NCBI RefSeq assembly: GCF_964204645.1
Contig: NC_134030.1
Location: 17,737,110-17,801,109, forward strand
From: Tubulanus polymorphus
Lineage: Eukaryota > Nemertea > Palaeonemertea > Tubulaniformes > Tubulanidae
Reading direction: 5' to 3'
Length of the DNA stretch: 64,000 bases
Position numbers and translations under genes: made by a program. The notes under the pieces are model-generated. The model was given only the letters and a program-made list of their open reading frames with translations. It was not told the DNA's origin and did no database searches. Shown here one piece after another: positions 1 to 13,600 of this stretch (the first letter of the stretch is position 1; every line of letters begins with the position of its first letter).

Positions 1-86
1 GTGTACTTTATCCTAATTACACGTGTATTTCATCCAATATTACACGTGTCTTACACGTGTACTTCATGCTAAATACATGTGTCTTT
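1..86. repeat. ACACGTGT palindrome cluster (left)
   Basis: Three ACACGTGT words, each containing the E-box palindrome CACGTG, plus a degenerate ACATGTGT, are spaced 15-30 bp apart by AT-rich filler resembling TTTCATCCTAAT. The same word recurs as a denser cluster at 4905-5056. The pair could be the ends of one element, or two seeds of a minisatellite. The cluster is cut by the window edge. Confidence 0.6.
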
Positions 87-469
87 GATTGCCATTTTTT
101 GTTGAATTCAAATCAAACCACCATGTGAGGAAATCTCCTTAATCTATGTGCTGTTTAGAATGAACACTCAAGAGATTCACATTTTCCATACTAACTGATT
201 TATTCATCTTCATAAATTTTATAAATTTTTGAGTAATTGCATGTCTTATGTTGGCCTCTTTTGCACCCTTCTCCTTTCGACATTGTTCTGAAATGATAAC
301 CATTTGAAAAAAATTAAGCAAAAGTATACAATGATTTCTTTACGAGGATAAATAAATCAAGTTCAGCTGCTTGGGATGATGATTAAATTATATAGCTTTT
401 TCTAACAGTCTTCTGCATATAACAGCTAAGTTTTTTCACTCTTAATGACTTGATTTTAAGCCATATGGT
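87..469. other. no recognisable feature
   Basis: AT-rich sequence. Short reading frames here show no domain, splice context or codon bias. Confidence 0.5.
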
Positions 470-1290
470 GAAATGCTTGACAATCTGGAAATTTCAATGT
501 TCAACGCCACCTGATGAAAAACAAGGGGTCTAGGGACACCATGCCCGTATGGTTACGAATGCTAAACAATCAATATAATGAAATAGAAACAGGACATTGA
601 AACTCATCACAATCATAGAACATGTCACAAGCTACAATTTTACAATTGATCGATGTTATAATGTATTCATAGGTACCAAAATAAATTAGACAAATTGTAT
701 ATAATTCAATACTCAACTCCCCCTGGTGGTGAGAACAAAAACCTGGGTAACCCCAATTCCACATGAGGTGAATACTACAACAGTGGTAACAATTATCAAA
801 TATCAAGACTGTAAGTCAAAACCTGTCGATATTTTCCTTCAAAAACCTTCTTCTATCTACGAATGAGAACTGATGACACCAAGATGGCTGCCAAATGTGT
901 CATGCTTGACTGATCGAAAAATCTGTCTCGTATGTTTTAGATTGTTAAGAAATGTATACCCATCACAAATTTCAAAGGCAAAAATGACCTTTTTGGGTAC
1001 AAAAAAGGTCACATGATGGCCATCTTGTGTCAAGATGGCCATCTTCATCTTCAAAATCTCCTTTGAAAACTTCAAAAAATTGCATAAGTGATGATTTTGG
1101 GGAACGAAAATGGCCAATGCAGTTGGCCATCTTGATTCGGACCAGTTTTGGGCTGAAGACATGTCTAGGATAGATATGTGTGTAACTTAAATATCAAGAG
1201 TATTAAAACTTTCCAAAATACTGGATTCCATCTACAGACGAACAAAGGGTGAATGCAATAGCCCGCTTGCTTGGACTTACGTCTCAAATG
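470..1290 (+). repeat. dispersed repeat family R1, diverged copy
   Basis: This stretch shares ordered blocks with the 9.2-18.8 kb array and the 34.9 kb copy. The blocks are a unit with CAACTCCCCCTGGTGG, then GACACCAAGATGGCTGCC, then CTAGGATAGATATGTGTGT, then an end resembling GGATTCCATCTACAGACG followed by AATAGCCCGCTTG. Reading frames on the minus strand recur in other copies only because the DNA is repeated, and they lack consistent starts and stops, so I treat the family as non-coding. Confidence 0.7.
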
Positions 1291-1563
1291 GGCTAAAGCT
1301 GGGGACACATTAGGCAATTTCGTCGAGCACTTAAGTTGTGCAACGAAATCGTCGGTAAAATCACCTAGTTTGTCAGGGTCTGCGCCGACTGAATCGCCCG
1401 AATCCAACACGTCCTGCGACTGAATCACCCAACGCATCAGGCCACTGTGATTGTTCGCCTTGAGCGCCATATTAAACGTTAAACCCTCCCCTTTTCTGAC
1501 CAAGTGCCCTTTTGAATCACAGGTGAAAAATTCCACCCTATGATCAAAGTGCACAAACCCCAT
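1291..1563 (-). pseudogene. short coding-like fragment, unrecognised
   Basis: Reading from an ATG at 1563, about 90 codons are open and markedly less AT-rich than the flanks. The composition is protein-like (acidic stretch DSGDSVGADPDKLGDFTDDF, few low-complexity runs). The frame then runs into the R1 repeat, where it loses this character. I recognise no domain. It could be an exon or a piece of a transposon ORF truncated by the repeat. No clear splice donor is visible at the change of character. Confidence 0.25.
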
Positions 1564-1599
1564 ACAACCGTTTCACACAGGGAGACCTGTATTGACTAG

Positions 1600-3779
1600 T
1601 GCCCTTTTCATAAGAGCTGAACCCGCGTTCTTCCAGCTTGGATCCGCCCCTGTAAAACAACAACAAATGAATGCTAGCCATTATATATTGAATTCATGTA
1701 CTTACGTATTATTTAGCTGACCCGGTTTGGGTCCAACTTTTTTCCTCATGGAAGACTTTCATTGCGTCACATCCAGTCCAATGCCTTGACAATTAGTTCT
1801 TCTTTTAAATGAGTGGACAACAGCATGCATGCACCCAACAGTATTAGGTTTTCCGACTAATCAGCGTATGGCAGCAGCTGTTGTATCATCCAATAGTGAG
1901 TAGGCATCCTAAAATGAGAAGAATTTACAATGCTTACGCTATAATCTTTACTAAAACCATTCCGACGCTCATATAATATATAATGTAAATACCTGATTTT
2001 CATCACGCTGTCGTTGTTGAGAAATCAGTGGAGAATTGAAGGCTCTCTCGCGCTAACATCGTTTTCCAACAATCCCCCAGTGGACACATTTTTAAGCCAA
2101 AAAAAACGGGACACATTTTTAAGCCAAAAAAACGGGAATTCCAATTTTATAGTGTCTGTCCTTGGATCAATTCTTATTGGTGTAGAACCTATAAAGTTTG
2201 AAAAAAATGGTCAAGAATTGATTGCACTAATGTCGTTTTTGCCCCCAGTCGAAACTCCGACAGCGACCTAATTTCATGTCCAGCATACAAGTTTAATGGC
2301 GATGATGGGCGCACAACAAAATCTAAATGACCCTGCGGTTTTTAGATTGGATGCATAAACACCAAAGACACTCCGTTTTTATCCCTCACAATTGGAATGA
2401 TCATTTACAATTTTTTCACCGGACATTCAATCATTTAAGGCCTACTAATACTATGCTAACTAATTCAAATTCAATTCAATACTAGGTCATGTTGCTTTTC
2501 ATTCCAATAAACATATCCTTTTAGTGACCTATAAACCTTTACTTTACTACATAACAATAATCATACCTGAACAATCCACAACGCGTCCTTTATACGCGGG
2601 ATAATAATAAAAGGCCTTCGACTTTTTTGTTCTTCCACTTCCATTCCAATCCATTCTAATGAATCTAATTCAATGATCCATTCAATGATCCACTATGTGT
2701 TTGACCTCAAACAAAGAAGCAGTGTCACTTTCGGCCCAGTTGTCAATGATCCCCTTTTATGGACTGATTGTCATCCATTATTGCGTTTCGCAATCATTAT
2801 GAGAATAGAATAGATCGTGAAAACCTGTGAAAACGTGTCAATATGGTTGCCACCGCGCAGGGGTGCTTGGGAGTTTGATTGAAATAAATTATTTAATTAT
2901 TAATAAGTTTTATGTCTGCATTTTAATTCTATTAGAATTAAAAAATAATCGTGTTAAGTGATATTTAATTAGCAAAAATTACTTATACTAAGGGTTATTA
3001 TGAAGCTAAGGCTAAATCAATTAAGTAAATTGAAAATAACGATTCAGTGAAGAAATGACGCTCATTTTAATATACGCTGTATTATAAAAATAGACAAAAA
3101 GGTGCATGAATAAGGCCTCTAACTATTTAATTCAACATTTAGATGAGATTATTTTGTCTAGGTGGTTTTTCTGTTCATGAAAACCATTTATCTAGAGCTC
3201 GTCAGTTCGTCAGTGAGGTTTTCATTTTGGTAGTGTTCCAAAATGGAAGACAAATAACACAAAGATGCGCTTTTTAGTGGAAAATTACCCGTAAATATCG
3301 ATATACACCAACCGAATTCGTCTTTTGCAAGCATGGAGTTTGAAAAAGAAATTGCAAGTAAAAAGGCCAGTTAAAATACGCGAGTAGGCCTACATGTTAA
3401 ACATTTGAAGGTAAGATCATTTTAAATGTAAGCAAATCAAATTGACTTTATTGGTCCTTATCTGTATCAATATCAATAAACATGTATATTATTGGTTTGA
3501 CAGTTCAATAAAGTTGACAGGACAAACAAGAGACATGGAGAATTATGCAATTGCATAGGTCAATTGTTAGGTTAATGTTAATGTTGTTAGTTGATCTTTT
3601 AATCCAGGTCCGATCTGGTATGTTATTGTTATGCATGAGGTTTACTGTTCATCGCAACAATAGGCTACAAAATCGCTAGCTGGAAATCAACCTACGTCGT
3701 ATAGGCCTACTGTAGCCTTAAGTTCTATATGGGTTCTATTTGGGAATAATTTAATCTCAAATTACTTTTTGTTTTGTAG
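1600..3779. other. gene-poor AT-rich stretch
   Basis: No long reading frame, RNA gene or structured repeat was found. Two nearby copies of a poly-A containing word (GGGACACATTTTTAAGCC type) at about 2080-2130 and several TAGGCCTA words are the only notable local patterns. Confidence 0.5.
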
Positions 3780-4480
3780 ATGGTAATATGTTGCTAAATG
3801 ATGGACATTTCGATTTTTCAAGAAGTGGATTTTGAGAAACTGGAAGATTTAAGAATTGAAAATGGCCACAATCCACCAATAATGCAGACAATGGTTATGA
3901 CAACGTAAGTTAGTAATACAGTGCCTTATGACTAAAAATGCAATCTTAATTGCCAATCTACTCATCCGATATGAACTTGACCAATCACAAAAATGTTTAA
4001 TCTGTTTTGCAGCCACAGCTCATTGATGGAAATAGATGATCCTCTCCACACAAATGCTGAGGTGAACCATCGTGGGGCTGTTACTACTATTATGGCGTTC
4101 TCCCTCAAAGCTGGATCCACATCAACTGTTTTGACTGGATTGTTGGATCAGTTGAATTTACTGTTACTGAGAAGCGGTTCTACGCAGTTCTAATTAGCCT
4201 ATTTTCAAAAGATTTTCTCTATGTCCGGAGGTGAACAAATATTACTGCCCTGTATATAAGACATTATTCAAAAAACTGCAGGTATGATACAAATGTTCAT
4301 TATGTGTTATACAGTATGATAAGGCAACATTAGAGGAAAAAGGACATTTTTTTGTGTACATGCCCGTTAATGAACAACTGAAAAGACTCCTCGGCTAAGA
4401 AGAGCTAGCTAGCAAAATTAATGAATGGGCCTACAAGGAAAGCAGAACACTTCGAGCTGGTGACAGCAATATATTCAACA
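3780..4480 (+). pseudogene. two-exon ORF within a decayed coding remnant
   Basis: A TTTTGTAG acceptor precedes 3780. An ATG-ATG start lies at 3798, and the exon runs to 3904 before a strong GTAAGTTAG donor. TTTTGCAG then opens a second exon at 4013 that ends in TAA at 4191-4193. The join is in phase (107 + 181 nt) and predicts 95 residues starting MMDISIFQEVD. Downstream, coding-like pieces continue in other frames. One is at about 4226-4286 (KYYCPVYKT) before a GTATGA donor. Another is at about 4338-4475 (GHFFVYMPVNEQLKRLLG), with an in-frame TAA. This pattern suggests the eroded end of a larger gene, perhaps a transposon-borne protein. I do not assign a family. The 95-residue product may be only an artefact of decay. 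Confidence 0.35.
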
Positions 4481-4904
4481 TTTTTCATAAATAACATTGT
4501 AATTCGGGGCTTGGGCAGTCCCCTAAGCCTCTAGTTATCTTGATAATAAATGAAAAATATCCAAAATTTTTTGTTCAGATCATGATTTTTGTGAAACAGT
4601 TTTTGGATTTATTCAAGGGGCAACAAAGACATGTGCTTCATTCATACAGGATCCAATCTAGTCAATACAGGACAAACAACATGACTTTTTTGACACGGCA
4701 TCCTGGAAAAAACTACTAAATGAGGATCAAACAATTAAAAAGACAGGAGATTCCTTCAATTCCTCGAACATTACATGCACAATCTTACTTTTAATAAAAT
4801 CATGTGAAGCTAAATGATGTAATTACAAATTTTATTGCAGTTTACAAAAGTGACCAATTATGAGAAACAAGGTACATGTATAATTTTTTAGCCTAGTACA
4901 TGCA

Positions 4905-5056
4905 TCCAGATTGCACGTGTATTTCAGAAGCCACATATGAATTTACACGTGTTTTTAAAATACACGTCCTAAGTTACACGTGTATTTCAAAATACACGTC
5001 AAAAGTACACGTGTAATTTCATATTACACGTGTATTTAGCTAAATACACGTGTACC
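4905..5056. repeat. ACACGTGT palindrome cluster (right)
   Basis: Five or more CACGTG-centred TACACGTGTA-like words, interspersed with half words TACACGTC, occur within 150 bp. Spacer text (TATTTCA, AAATACACG) is shared with the 1-86 cluster. CACGTG is the bHLH E-box core, but this arrangement looks more like a minisatellite or an element end than a promoter. Confidence 0.6.
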
Positions 5057-6480
5057 ATTTTCATAAGGGATTCGTTATGCGACCGGTTGACGATTTTGTT
5101 ATACAAATATGCTGTTTCATGTATTGTTCATTTTGATGGAAAAGGTATGGCTGATTTATTAATGGATAGACAAATAAATGAATTTAGACTCGGATATTGC
5201 GAAATAAGTCGACGCTTTCGTAACAAATATATACTCCACACTAATCTGATACAGTATTAGTGGGTCATGTTTTTATACGAAACTGATCCATAGGACCATT
5301 ACACACACACACATACACACACAGTCCCTCGAATATTGGGTTTTCAATGTGTTATAGCCCATTGCATGCCATTCCACATGATAAATAGAACGACCATTTG
5401 AGACCTGGACTCAAGCACCAGCAGAGAATTCGTGGCACGACAGTCCTTATTGGGTCTTGTATAAAACTTAAATAGCATACCGGTATATCGGGTACCCGGT
5501 ATATGATTTCGAGACCAACAGAACGGTGTGTTTCCTTTGTAATAGTCATCTCCATACACCCCCGATACACAACCAGCCTCGCACCCTCCGATACACCACC
5601 GGCCTCGCAAACAGCCGACGCTTTTCAAAAATACCGAACGCGAACGCCTAGCTACTCGATCAGGGACGTGCCACCTGCGACCGTAAAGCGACATGCCGCA
5701 CCAATAATTGAATAACCCAAGACGCCATAATAAATGTTATTCTGCATTTAAGGGGGGGGAGTATCAAATTAGTCCGAATTGCAAACAGCAGCATTTTGTT
5801 CTGAGGCACAAATACGGTGATATTTAAAGCAGTTGGGATTTTCTGTGTACGGGCCACATGCAACAAGAACAAGTTTGAGTTTGGTCATATATGAGCTGTC
5901 CAATTTAAGTTGTTGTAAGCATAGCCCTTTGACAGTGAAATGCCACAATAATAACCACTGAGATAGTCTTAGCTAAAGGATTGCTTAATAGATGTCGAAT
6001 AAACACTATAATCCGTGTATACTGTAGATAAATGAAGAAATCCTACACTTCAAATTTAAAATTATACGATCAAATTTATTACTATGAAACCACAGCCATC
6101 ATCAGGTGGAATGACCAGAAAAACAAGTGTTTACGGTAGGCGGCCGCACTGAACCAGGCAGGTTTTTTTTCATGAAAGTTGCCCAGTAAACGGATTTAAA
6201 CAAATCTAAATCTTCGATCCAATTGAACCATTTGTTTTCGATTTTGATGAAGTTTTGACTCAATAGTATCAATCGTATACCCGGTACCTAAGATGACATT
6301 TTCATTACCAGGCGGATCTAGATTATTTGGAAGAAAAGAAAATGTATTTTTAAAAAAATTAGCTCTTATGGCATCTAGAAAATTGGTCAAAGTGGTCAAA
6401 ATTAGCTCTTATGGCCTCTAGAATTCATCTAAGATGTGAATATTTAATCACGAATCCCCGATGTCGGCTGTGTATCCTGA
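5057..6480. other. no gene seen; short CA microsatellite
   Basis: A short CA-rich microsatellite lies at about 5297-5322. A somewhat GC-richer patch at 5400-5700 is open in two frames on both strands but shows no domain and no splice logic. Confidence 0.45.
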
Positions 6481-7720
6481 TATTTACATAATTTTATATA
6501 TATTCATATGGTAGACTTTACTTACCTATTGGGACCTATATGGTTTCATACTAAAACTTATATATTCCATAGATTTAACAGACTTATTGGGTGCCTCAAA
6601 CTGCGGAAACATTATGTACAGGTCTATTGGGTCATCACCTTATGAGTCCCAAGTTTGAACTGCTTATTCAAATTAGTAAATTAAACATTATTTCGAGTCA
6701 AAGTTTAATTGTTGTGACGACCCAGAAGTGGTTCTAATCTCTTAAGAATTACAGTGATGGAGCTGTCGTCATAATGACGATCACCTAATCGGATTTGACA
6801 ATCTTAAAATTTCGTCTTGTACGTTTTCTGTAGCGCAGGTGATCAAGTCTTAGGATCAACTTCATTGTAACAAATGATTTCAAATATCAGAAGCCCAATG
6901 CGTTTAATGATTCAATTAAATGGTATCGTGCTGATTGGATGAAAGTTGGGGTAAATCATTGTATTGTGATCTTATTCTTTTTGAATTGGTCATTGGTGGT
7001 CAATGGTCAATTTATGAATCTTCAATGGCGAATCTTTTCTAGTTTCACACCAAACGCGGTATATCGTTCTCATGTTCGTGAAATTGTAATTCGTCAGTAG
7101 TGGTCAGTGTTGGTCAGCTTATGAATTTGCAATGATGAATACTTGGTAGTTTGTAAACAAACATGGCTTGAGAAATTTCCGGTATTCGAAGTCTGAATCG
7201 TTCAGACTCGGGGATCATATCTCAATTGGTCAGTTTCTGACCATCACGGTGTCAGCATTGTGGTCGATAGCTTATATGAAACATTTGTAGATAACCAACG
7301 AAGGGGCCCAAAAGCACAAGCCAATTTCCAGTGATGTGATCCAAAAAATGCCCTACTGAAAAAAGTAGTCTCTCAATTGTACGAAACAAAATCGCACAGG
7401 AAAATTAATTTAGAAATTGTCGACTAGTAGCCACAGGCACTGGTTTTTTCTACGTAGTCTCTCATTTCATATCATAAGATTTCCCCCGTTTCAAACTGTT
7501 GAGTTTATGAGATAATATTAAACAGACATATTGGGGCCCTCAGTAATAACTAATATATTTCTTTTGATATTTGTACCTATCTGTTGGGTCCATCAAACAG
7601 TTGGTTTTCTGTAGTAACTAATATATATCACATGATACATGATTGTACCGATCTTTTGGGTCAAATATGGTCTTATATCAAACTTATACATTCCGATACC
7701 CATATGGAAGACTTTAATAG
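6480..7720. repeat. scattered copies of repeat R2 unit
   Basis: Repeated words ACCTATTGGGTCC, TCAAACTG and ATATGGTAGACTTTA recur at about 6510-6640 and 7530-7720. They match the better-preserved R2 units at 9.5, 11.65, 12.0, 14.45 and 16.95 kb. Confidence 0.55.
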
Positions 7721-9180
7721 ACCATTTTAAGTGGTTTCCTGTGAAATAATTGTTTTATTTTCTGTTTTCACGGTACTGCATTGGCATAATCCAAGAGAAT
7801 GGAAGGGATGTATGGATTCATGTAATATGGCATATTCAAGTGCCGCTGCATATCCACATGGAAACGTTTGGCAATGTGAGGAAGTTCCTGCACTGTTCCT
7901 TCCTTTGAATTCACCAAATTACTAAATCAACTCAGCATAGTCATCAATATACATGTAGTTTATCCTTCAAAATCGAAGAGTGCTTGCGCATACACGTAGG
8001 CCTTAATCCTAATTCCACTATGTCTTGTATTATCGAAACCTATATCAACCCCATCTGACAAAGTTTAAATCAAACTTTGTCAGAAGGGGTTGAGAATTGA
8101 ATAGGTTTCAATTGTTATCATTGGCTAATCGGGATCAGTTCAATTTTGATCTCATGTTTGTCTATACATCAATAATTAGGAATTATCCAAGTTTAGCGCA
8201 GTCTAATGTGTATACGGTTCCTAGAAAAATCAAATCGATATTTGGGTAATTTAACACAAACACTTGGATTATACATCATTATAAGTTTATTTGGAATCTT
8301 TCTCTTTTTTATAATTTTCTTTGTCAGCATTTTAGTGGCTTCACGATTAGGCATTCTGTTGGAACGAATGCAAGATCGTATGAAATATTTTATCTTCATC
8401 CGATGACCAGCGCCTTCGTGTTTTCATTCTGCCTATTAAAAGAAAGAAAATTCATTTATTTCTATATTTGGTTTAGGTAAAAAATGATACTTTGTTTCTC
8501 TGCAGCTGCCGGGAAATAGTGTAAATTCCTATAAAATTTGTAATCAGTTCATTTCTATAGCTGCAGGGTCTATAATTGTATGCCTGATAGTGATTAGAAA
8601 AATAATGTACTGGGTAGATAGGCTGCAGGGTAAATTAACTTTAAGCTAGGTAGAGCGGAGAAACAAGGTATCATTTTTTTCCCTTAATTGACCAATTTGA
8701 ATACATGACCCGTCAAATTATATAAAACATACGTGCACAGTCAAAGTGGGAGGCACTACTTGTTCAGGTACTTGAGCTATTTAAATTAACCTTTTTGAAA
8801 GTAAGCTACCTGGGTAGGGATATCAAAATTGTGACATTGAAACTCGGGAAGTGCACTATTATATTGTATGTATATTAAACATCGCCTCAGCCTGGCAGCA
8901 TATCGAAAAAGGTATGACCTTTAAACTTTATATATTCTTTATGATATACTAGTAAAACTAAACTGCTTTCAAATGTTATTACGGTTAATTTCAACCATTG
9001 ATATTTAGCACTGCTTGGTGGCCATGATGAATAATGCATCCCTGTAAAACTTGATGTACATGTTCATAGGGACATAATCTGCAACTTTGCACTACATCAT
9101 AATATTGAATTTCGACCCGAAAATAATCTGAAGAATATGTATTGGTTATGTTTTAAATTACAATTGCTCATGTGACCTTG
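7721..9180. other. gene-poor; perfect hairpin at 8049-8092
   Basis: The only structured element is an inverted repeat, CCCATCTGACAAAGTTT and AAACTTTGTCAGAAGGGG, around a very short loop. Short membrane-like reading frames around 8200-8400 are open on both strands because of base composition and are not accepted as genes. Confidence 0.45.
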
Positions 9181-10074
9181 AAACTCAGGACGGCCATGTT
9201 GCATCCGATTGACCCAAAATCTCTCTCATGCTGACGCAACCTTCAGGAATGCAATCTGATAGATCAAGCAGAGTGTCCTCAATATTTCCCTTGAAAACTT
9301 CAAAAATAAGTAAAAAATGCTGATTTCAGCAAACAAAAAATGGCCGCCAGTCAACCATGTTGATTCTGACTAAGCTAGTATTTTGTAAAAAAGTGTATCT
9401 AGGGTAGATACATGTATATAAATAAATTATATCAATTGCATTAATATATTTTTATAAATGATATAGGGCCTATTACATTTTATAGATTATAGATTATAGA
9501 TTGTACCTATCTATTGGGTCAATCAAACAGTTGGTTTCCTCTGTAATAACTAATACATTCCACATGATAGTTTGTACCGACCTGTTGGGCCCTAATAATA
9601 CAAAATAATCCATATGATAGATTTGACCAGACCACTCTAACTTTGGGTTTACTGTGTTATAAATACATTCTATCATAGATTTCCCTCAAACGGGGCATGT
9701 GAAAAATAATATATATTCAGTATGAATATAGACTTTAACAAACATATTGGGTCCCTCAAGGTGATTAGTAAGTACTTGGTGAAATACCTGACAATCTGCA
9801 AATGTCAAGAATTACCATTACGATAGAGCATTTCATGCACTGGCACAACTTGCAATTTCTTGTGGTAATAACGTCACATTTTTTGGTACAAAAAGGTCAC
9901 AGGACGGCCATCTTGTATCCGATTTTCCCAAAATCTCTCTCATGCTGACGCACCCTTCAGGAATACAATCTGATAGATCAAGTAGAGTGTCCTCAAAATT
10001 TCCCATGAAAACTTCAAAAATAAGTAAACTAGCAGTCCAGTGACACCATGCCAGGTAGTTTCAAATGCTCAACA

Positions 10075-10690
10075 ATCTAACAATTTCAATATTCAGCGCC
10101 CCTGGTAACCAGATACAAAAACCAATGACCCTGAAACTCACCACAATCAATTAGAATAAGTCAACAGCTACGATTTTGTAATTGATTGTGATAACAAAAT
10201 ATGCCTCGTTACCGATTTAATATGGAAATACTAAGTTATTCTACTATTCAATGCCCCCTGGTGACCATATGCAAAACCCAATGACCTCGAAACTCACCAC
10301 AATCAAAGAACATGTCATGAACTACAACTTTGCAATTGATCATGGTAACAAAATATGCCTAGATACCAATCTATAAGGAAATACTAAGTAATTCTACTAT
10401 TCAACGCCCCTGGTGACCATATATAATAACTCATGTCCTTAAAACTCACCACATATTACATAGACGATGTCATGAGCTATAACTTTGCAATTAATTGTGG
10501 TAACAAAATATGCATAGGTACAGACATAATATAGAAATACTAAGTTATTGTATTATTTAACGCCCCCTGGTGACCATATACAAAAACCGATGACCTTGAA
10601 GCTAACCAAAATCATAGAACACCTTATGAGCTACAACTTTCAATAGATTGTGGTAATACAATATGTTTAGGTATCAGTATAATGTCGAAA
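10075..10690 (+). repeat. tandem ~160-bp units with CTCF-like core
   Basis: Four consecutive units each contain GCCCCTGGTRACC or GCCCCCTGGTGACC, then AACTCACCACAATCA, then GCAATTGATTGTGGTAACAA. The unit recurs at 12.65-13.15, 14.9-15.65, 17.4-18.15 and 34.9-35.3 kb. Confidence 0.75.
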
Positions 10691-13600
10691 ATGGAAAATT
10701 TTGATAATTAAGGGATAGGAGCACCCTTAATACGACCAGTCAAACTGCGCAGTTTTAATAAACCATCGTTTTTATATCCACTTTACACTGTATTGAAGGA
10801 TTGCCAAAAAGTTTTCATTTTCGCATGTTGAAATGAGAAAAAATAAGCCATTTTTGAAATTCTAACAATATGCGTCCTGAGTTTCCATACCTACGAACCA
10901 TTGATTTTTGATGATTTGATTATAATTTCAAATGGTAGGCGCGGAAACATATTGTTAAAATTGATTTACGGTCAACCCCCAATATAACAGTTTCACTGGT
11001 AGTATGAAGATCAAATTCAGGTATGTGTTCAAAAGTTTTAGAGAAATATCCCAAAAAAATTGACTTTCGTTCCCTAGTGGGCTAAAAAGGTATGAAATAA
11101 CTAAACTGATTTACCATCGGTTGCGGAAAGTTGACTCATATCTACCATAAGACTCTCTCTATGTGATTCAACTGCGGATTGATTGGAATCTTTCACACCA
11201 ATTGTATCGAACTTGGTGGTCCATTTTCCTGTGAAAATTAAAAATATGAACATGCATAAGCAATTGAGTAGTGGTTGAAATTGAGACAAAAAATTGACAT
11301 TTTTTGTGTACGAAAAAAGGTCACAGGACGGCCATCTTGCGTCCGATTGACCCAAAATTTCTCTCATGCCGATGCACCCTTCGGGTATAGAATCTGATAG
11401 ATCAAGGTAATTAATCAGAATCTTCAAAATTCCCTTGAAAACTTCAAAAATGAGTAAGAAAGTGCTGATTTCAGCGAACAAAAATGGCCACTAGTCAACC
11501 ATGTTGATTCTGACCAAGCTCAGTTTTTGGGTACAAGATGTATCTAGGGTAGATACATGTATAATAATACATTTAATCAATTACATTAATATATTTCTAT
11601 AAATGATAATGGGCCTATTACATTTTATAGATTGTACCTACCTATTGGGTCCATCAAACAGCTGGTTTCCTGTGTAATAACTAATACATTCCACATGATA
11701 GATTGTACCGACCTATTGGGCCCTTTGTCTTATAGTGCATAATAATCCATATGACAGATTTTACCAGACCAATCTAACTGTGGGTTTCCTGTGTTATAAC
11801 AATACATTCTGTCATAGATTTCCCTCAAACTGGGCTGATTTCAGCGAACAAAAATGGCCACCAGTCAACCATGTTGATTCTGACCAAGCTCAGTTTTTGG
11901 GTACAAGATGTATCTAGGGTAGATACATGTATATAAATACATAAAATCAATTACATTAATATATTTCTATAAATGATAATGGGCCTATTACATTTTATAG
12001 ATTGTACCTACCTATTGGGTCCATCAAACAGCTGGTTTCCTGTGTAATAACTAATACATTCCACATGATAGATTGTACCGACCTATTGGGTCCTTTGTCT
12101 TATAGTACATAATAATCCATATGATAGATTTTACCAGACCAATCTAACTGTGGGTTTCCTGTGTTATAATAGTACATTCTGTCATAGATTTCCCTCAAAC
12201 TGGGGGATTCCTATGTGATAAATATTTTATATTTAGCATGATAGACTTTAACAAACATAATGGGTCCTTCAAGGTGATTAGTTAGTACTTGGTGAAATAC
12301 TGAACAATCTGGAAATGTCAAGAATCACCATTACCATAGGGCATTTCATGCACTGGCACAACATGCAATTGTTTGTGGTAACAACGTCATATGTCTAGGT
12401 ACTAATATACTGTAGTACCATATTCTTCGGCTAATTTACGCCACCGGTGAACATAAACAATGCCTAGAAACTCACCACAATCTTAGGGCAATTCATGTTA
12501 GAGCAAGTCATGAGGCCAAGTTATTTACTGCGAACGAGAGAAATTGAGATAAATGATCGAAGCGTTTTCAATATTTCCCATGAAAACTTGAACTAGGGGT
12601 CCAGGGACACCATGCCCACTTGAGAAATGTTTCCGTATGCTCAACAATCTAACAATTTCAATATTCAACGCCCCCTGGTGACCATATACAAAAACCAATG
12701 GCCTTGAAACTCACCACAATCATGGTACATGTCAGGAGGTATGATTTCATGGATTGTGATGACAAAATATGCCTTGTTACCAATTTAATATGGAAATACT
12801 AGATCATAGAACATGTCATGAACTAAAACTTTCTAATTGATCATGGTAACAAAATAAGCCTAGGTACCAATATAAGGAAATACTAAGTTATTCTACTATT
12901 CAATGCCTCTTGGTGACCATATAGAATAACTAATGTCCTTAAAACTTGCCACAATCATAGATGATGTCATGAGCTACAACTTTGCAATTGATTGTGGTTA
13001 CAAAATATGCATTGATACGAATATAATATGGAAAGATACTGTATTATTCAATGCACACTGGGCCATATACAAAACCAATGACCTTGAAACTCACCACAAT
13101 CATAGATCATGTTATGAGCTACAACTTTCTTATTGATTGTGGTAACAAAATACGCCTAGGTATCAATATAATGTGGAAAATTTTTTTCCCACCTAGGAAT
13201 GAGTACTGATGACACCAAGATGGCCGCCAATTGCGTCATAATTGGCTGATCAAAAATACCTGTCTCAGGTATAAAACATCCCTTTCTTAAGAATACCCAT
13301 CACAAATTGCAATGAGAAATGGCAAACAAGTAGGAAGCTACAGGACTCGGAATTCAGGCCAAAATTGACATTTTTTGGCATTAAAAAAGGTCATAGGAAG
13401 GCCATCTTGAGTTCGATCGACCCAATTTTTGTTATGCTGATGGGCCCTGGGGGGATGCACATACATCCGAAAGATCAAAAAGTTCCCTCAAAAAGTTAAA
13501 AATGTGTAAAAAGTGTTGATTTTGGCGAACATCAATGGCTGCCAGTCGGCCATCTTGATTCTGACAGGGCCAGTTTTGGGGCTGAAGATGTGTCTAGGGT

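Noticed and set aside
5344-5872. Overlapping frames on both strands near 5.3-5.9 kb
   Set aside because: GC-richer patch without splice sites, domains or consistent strand preference.
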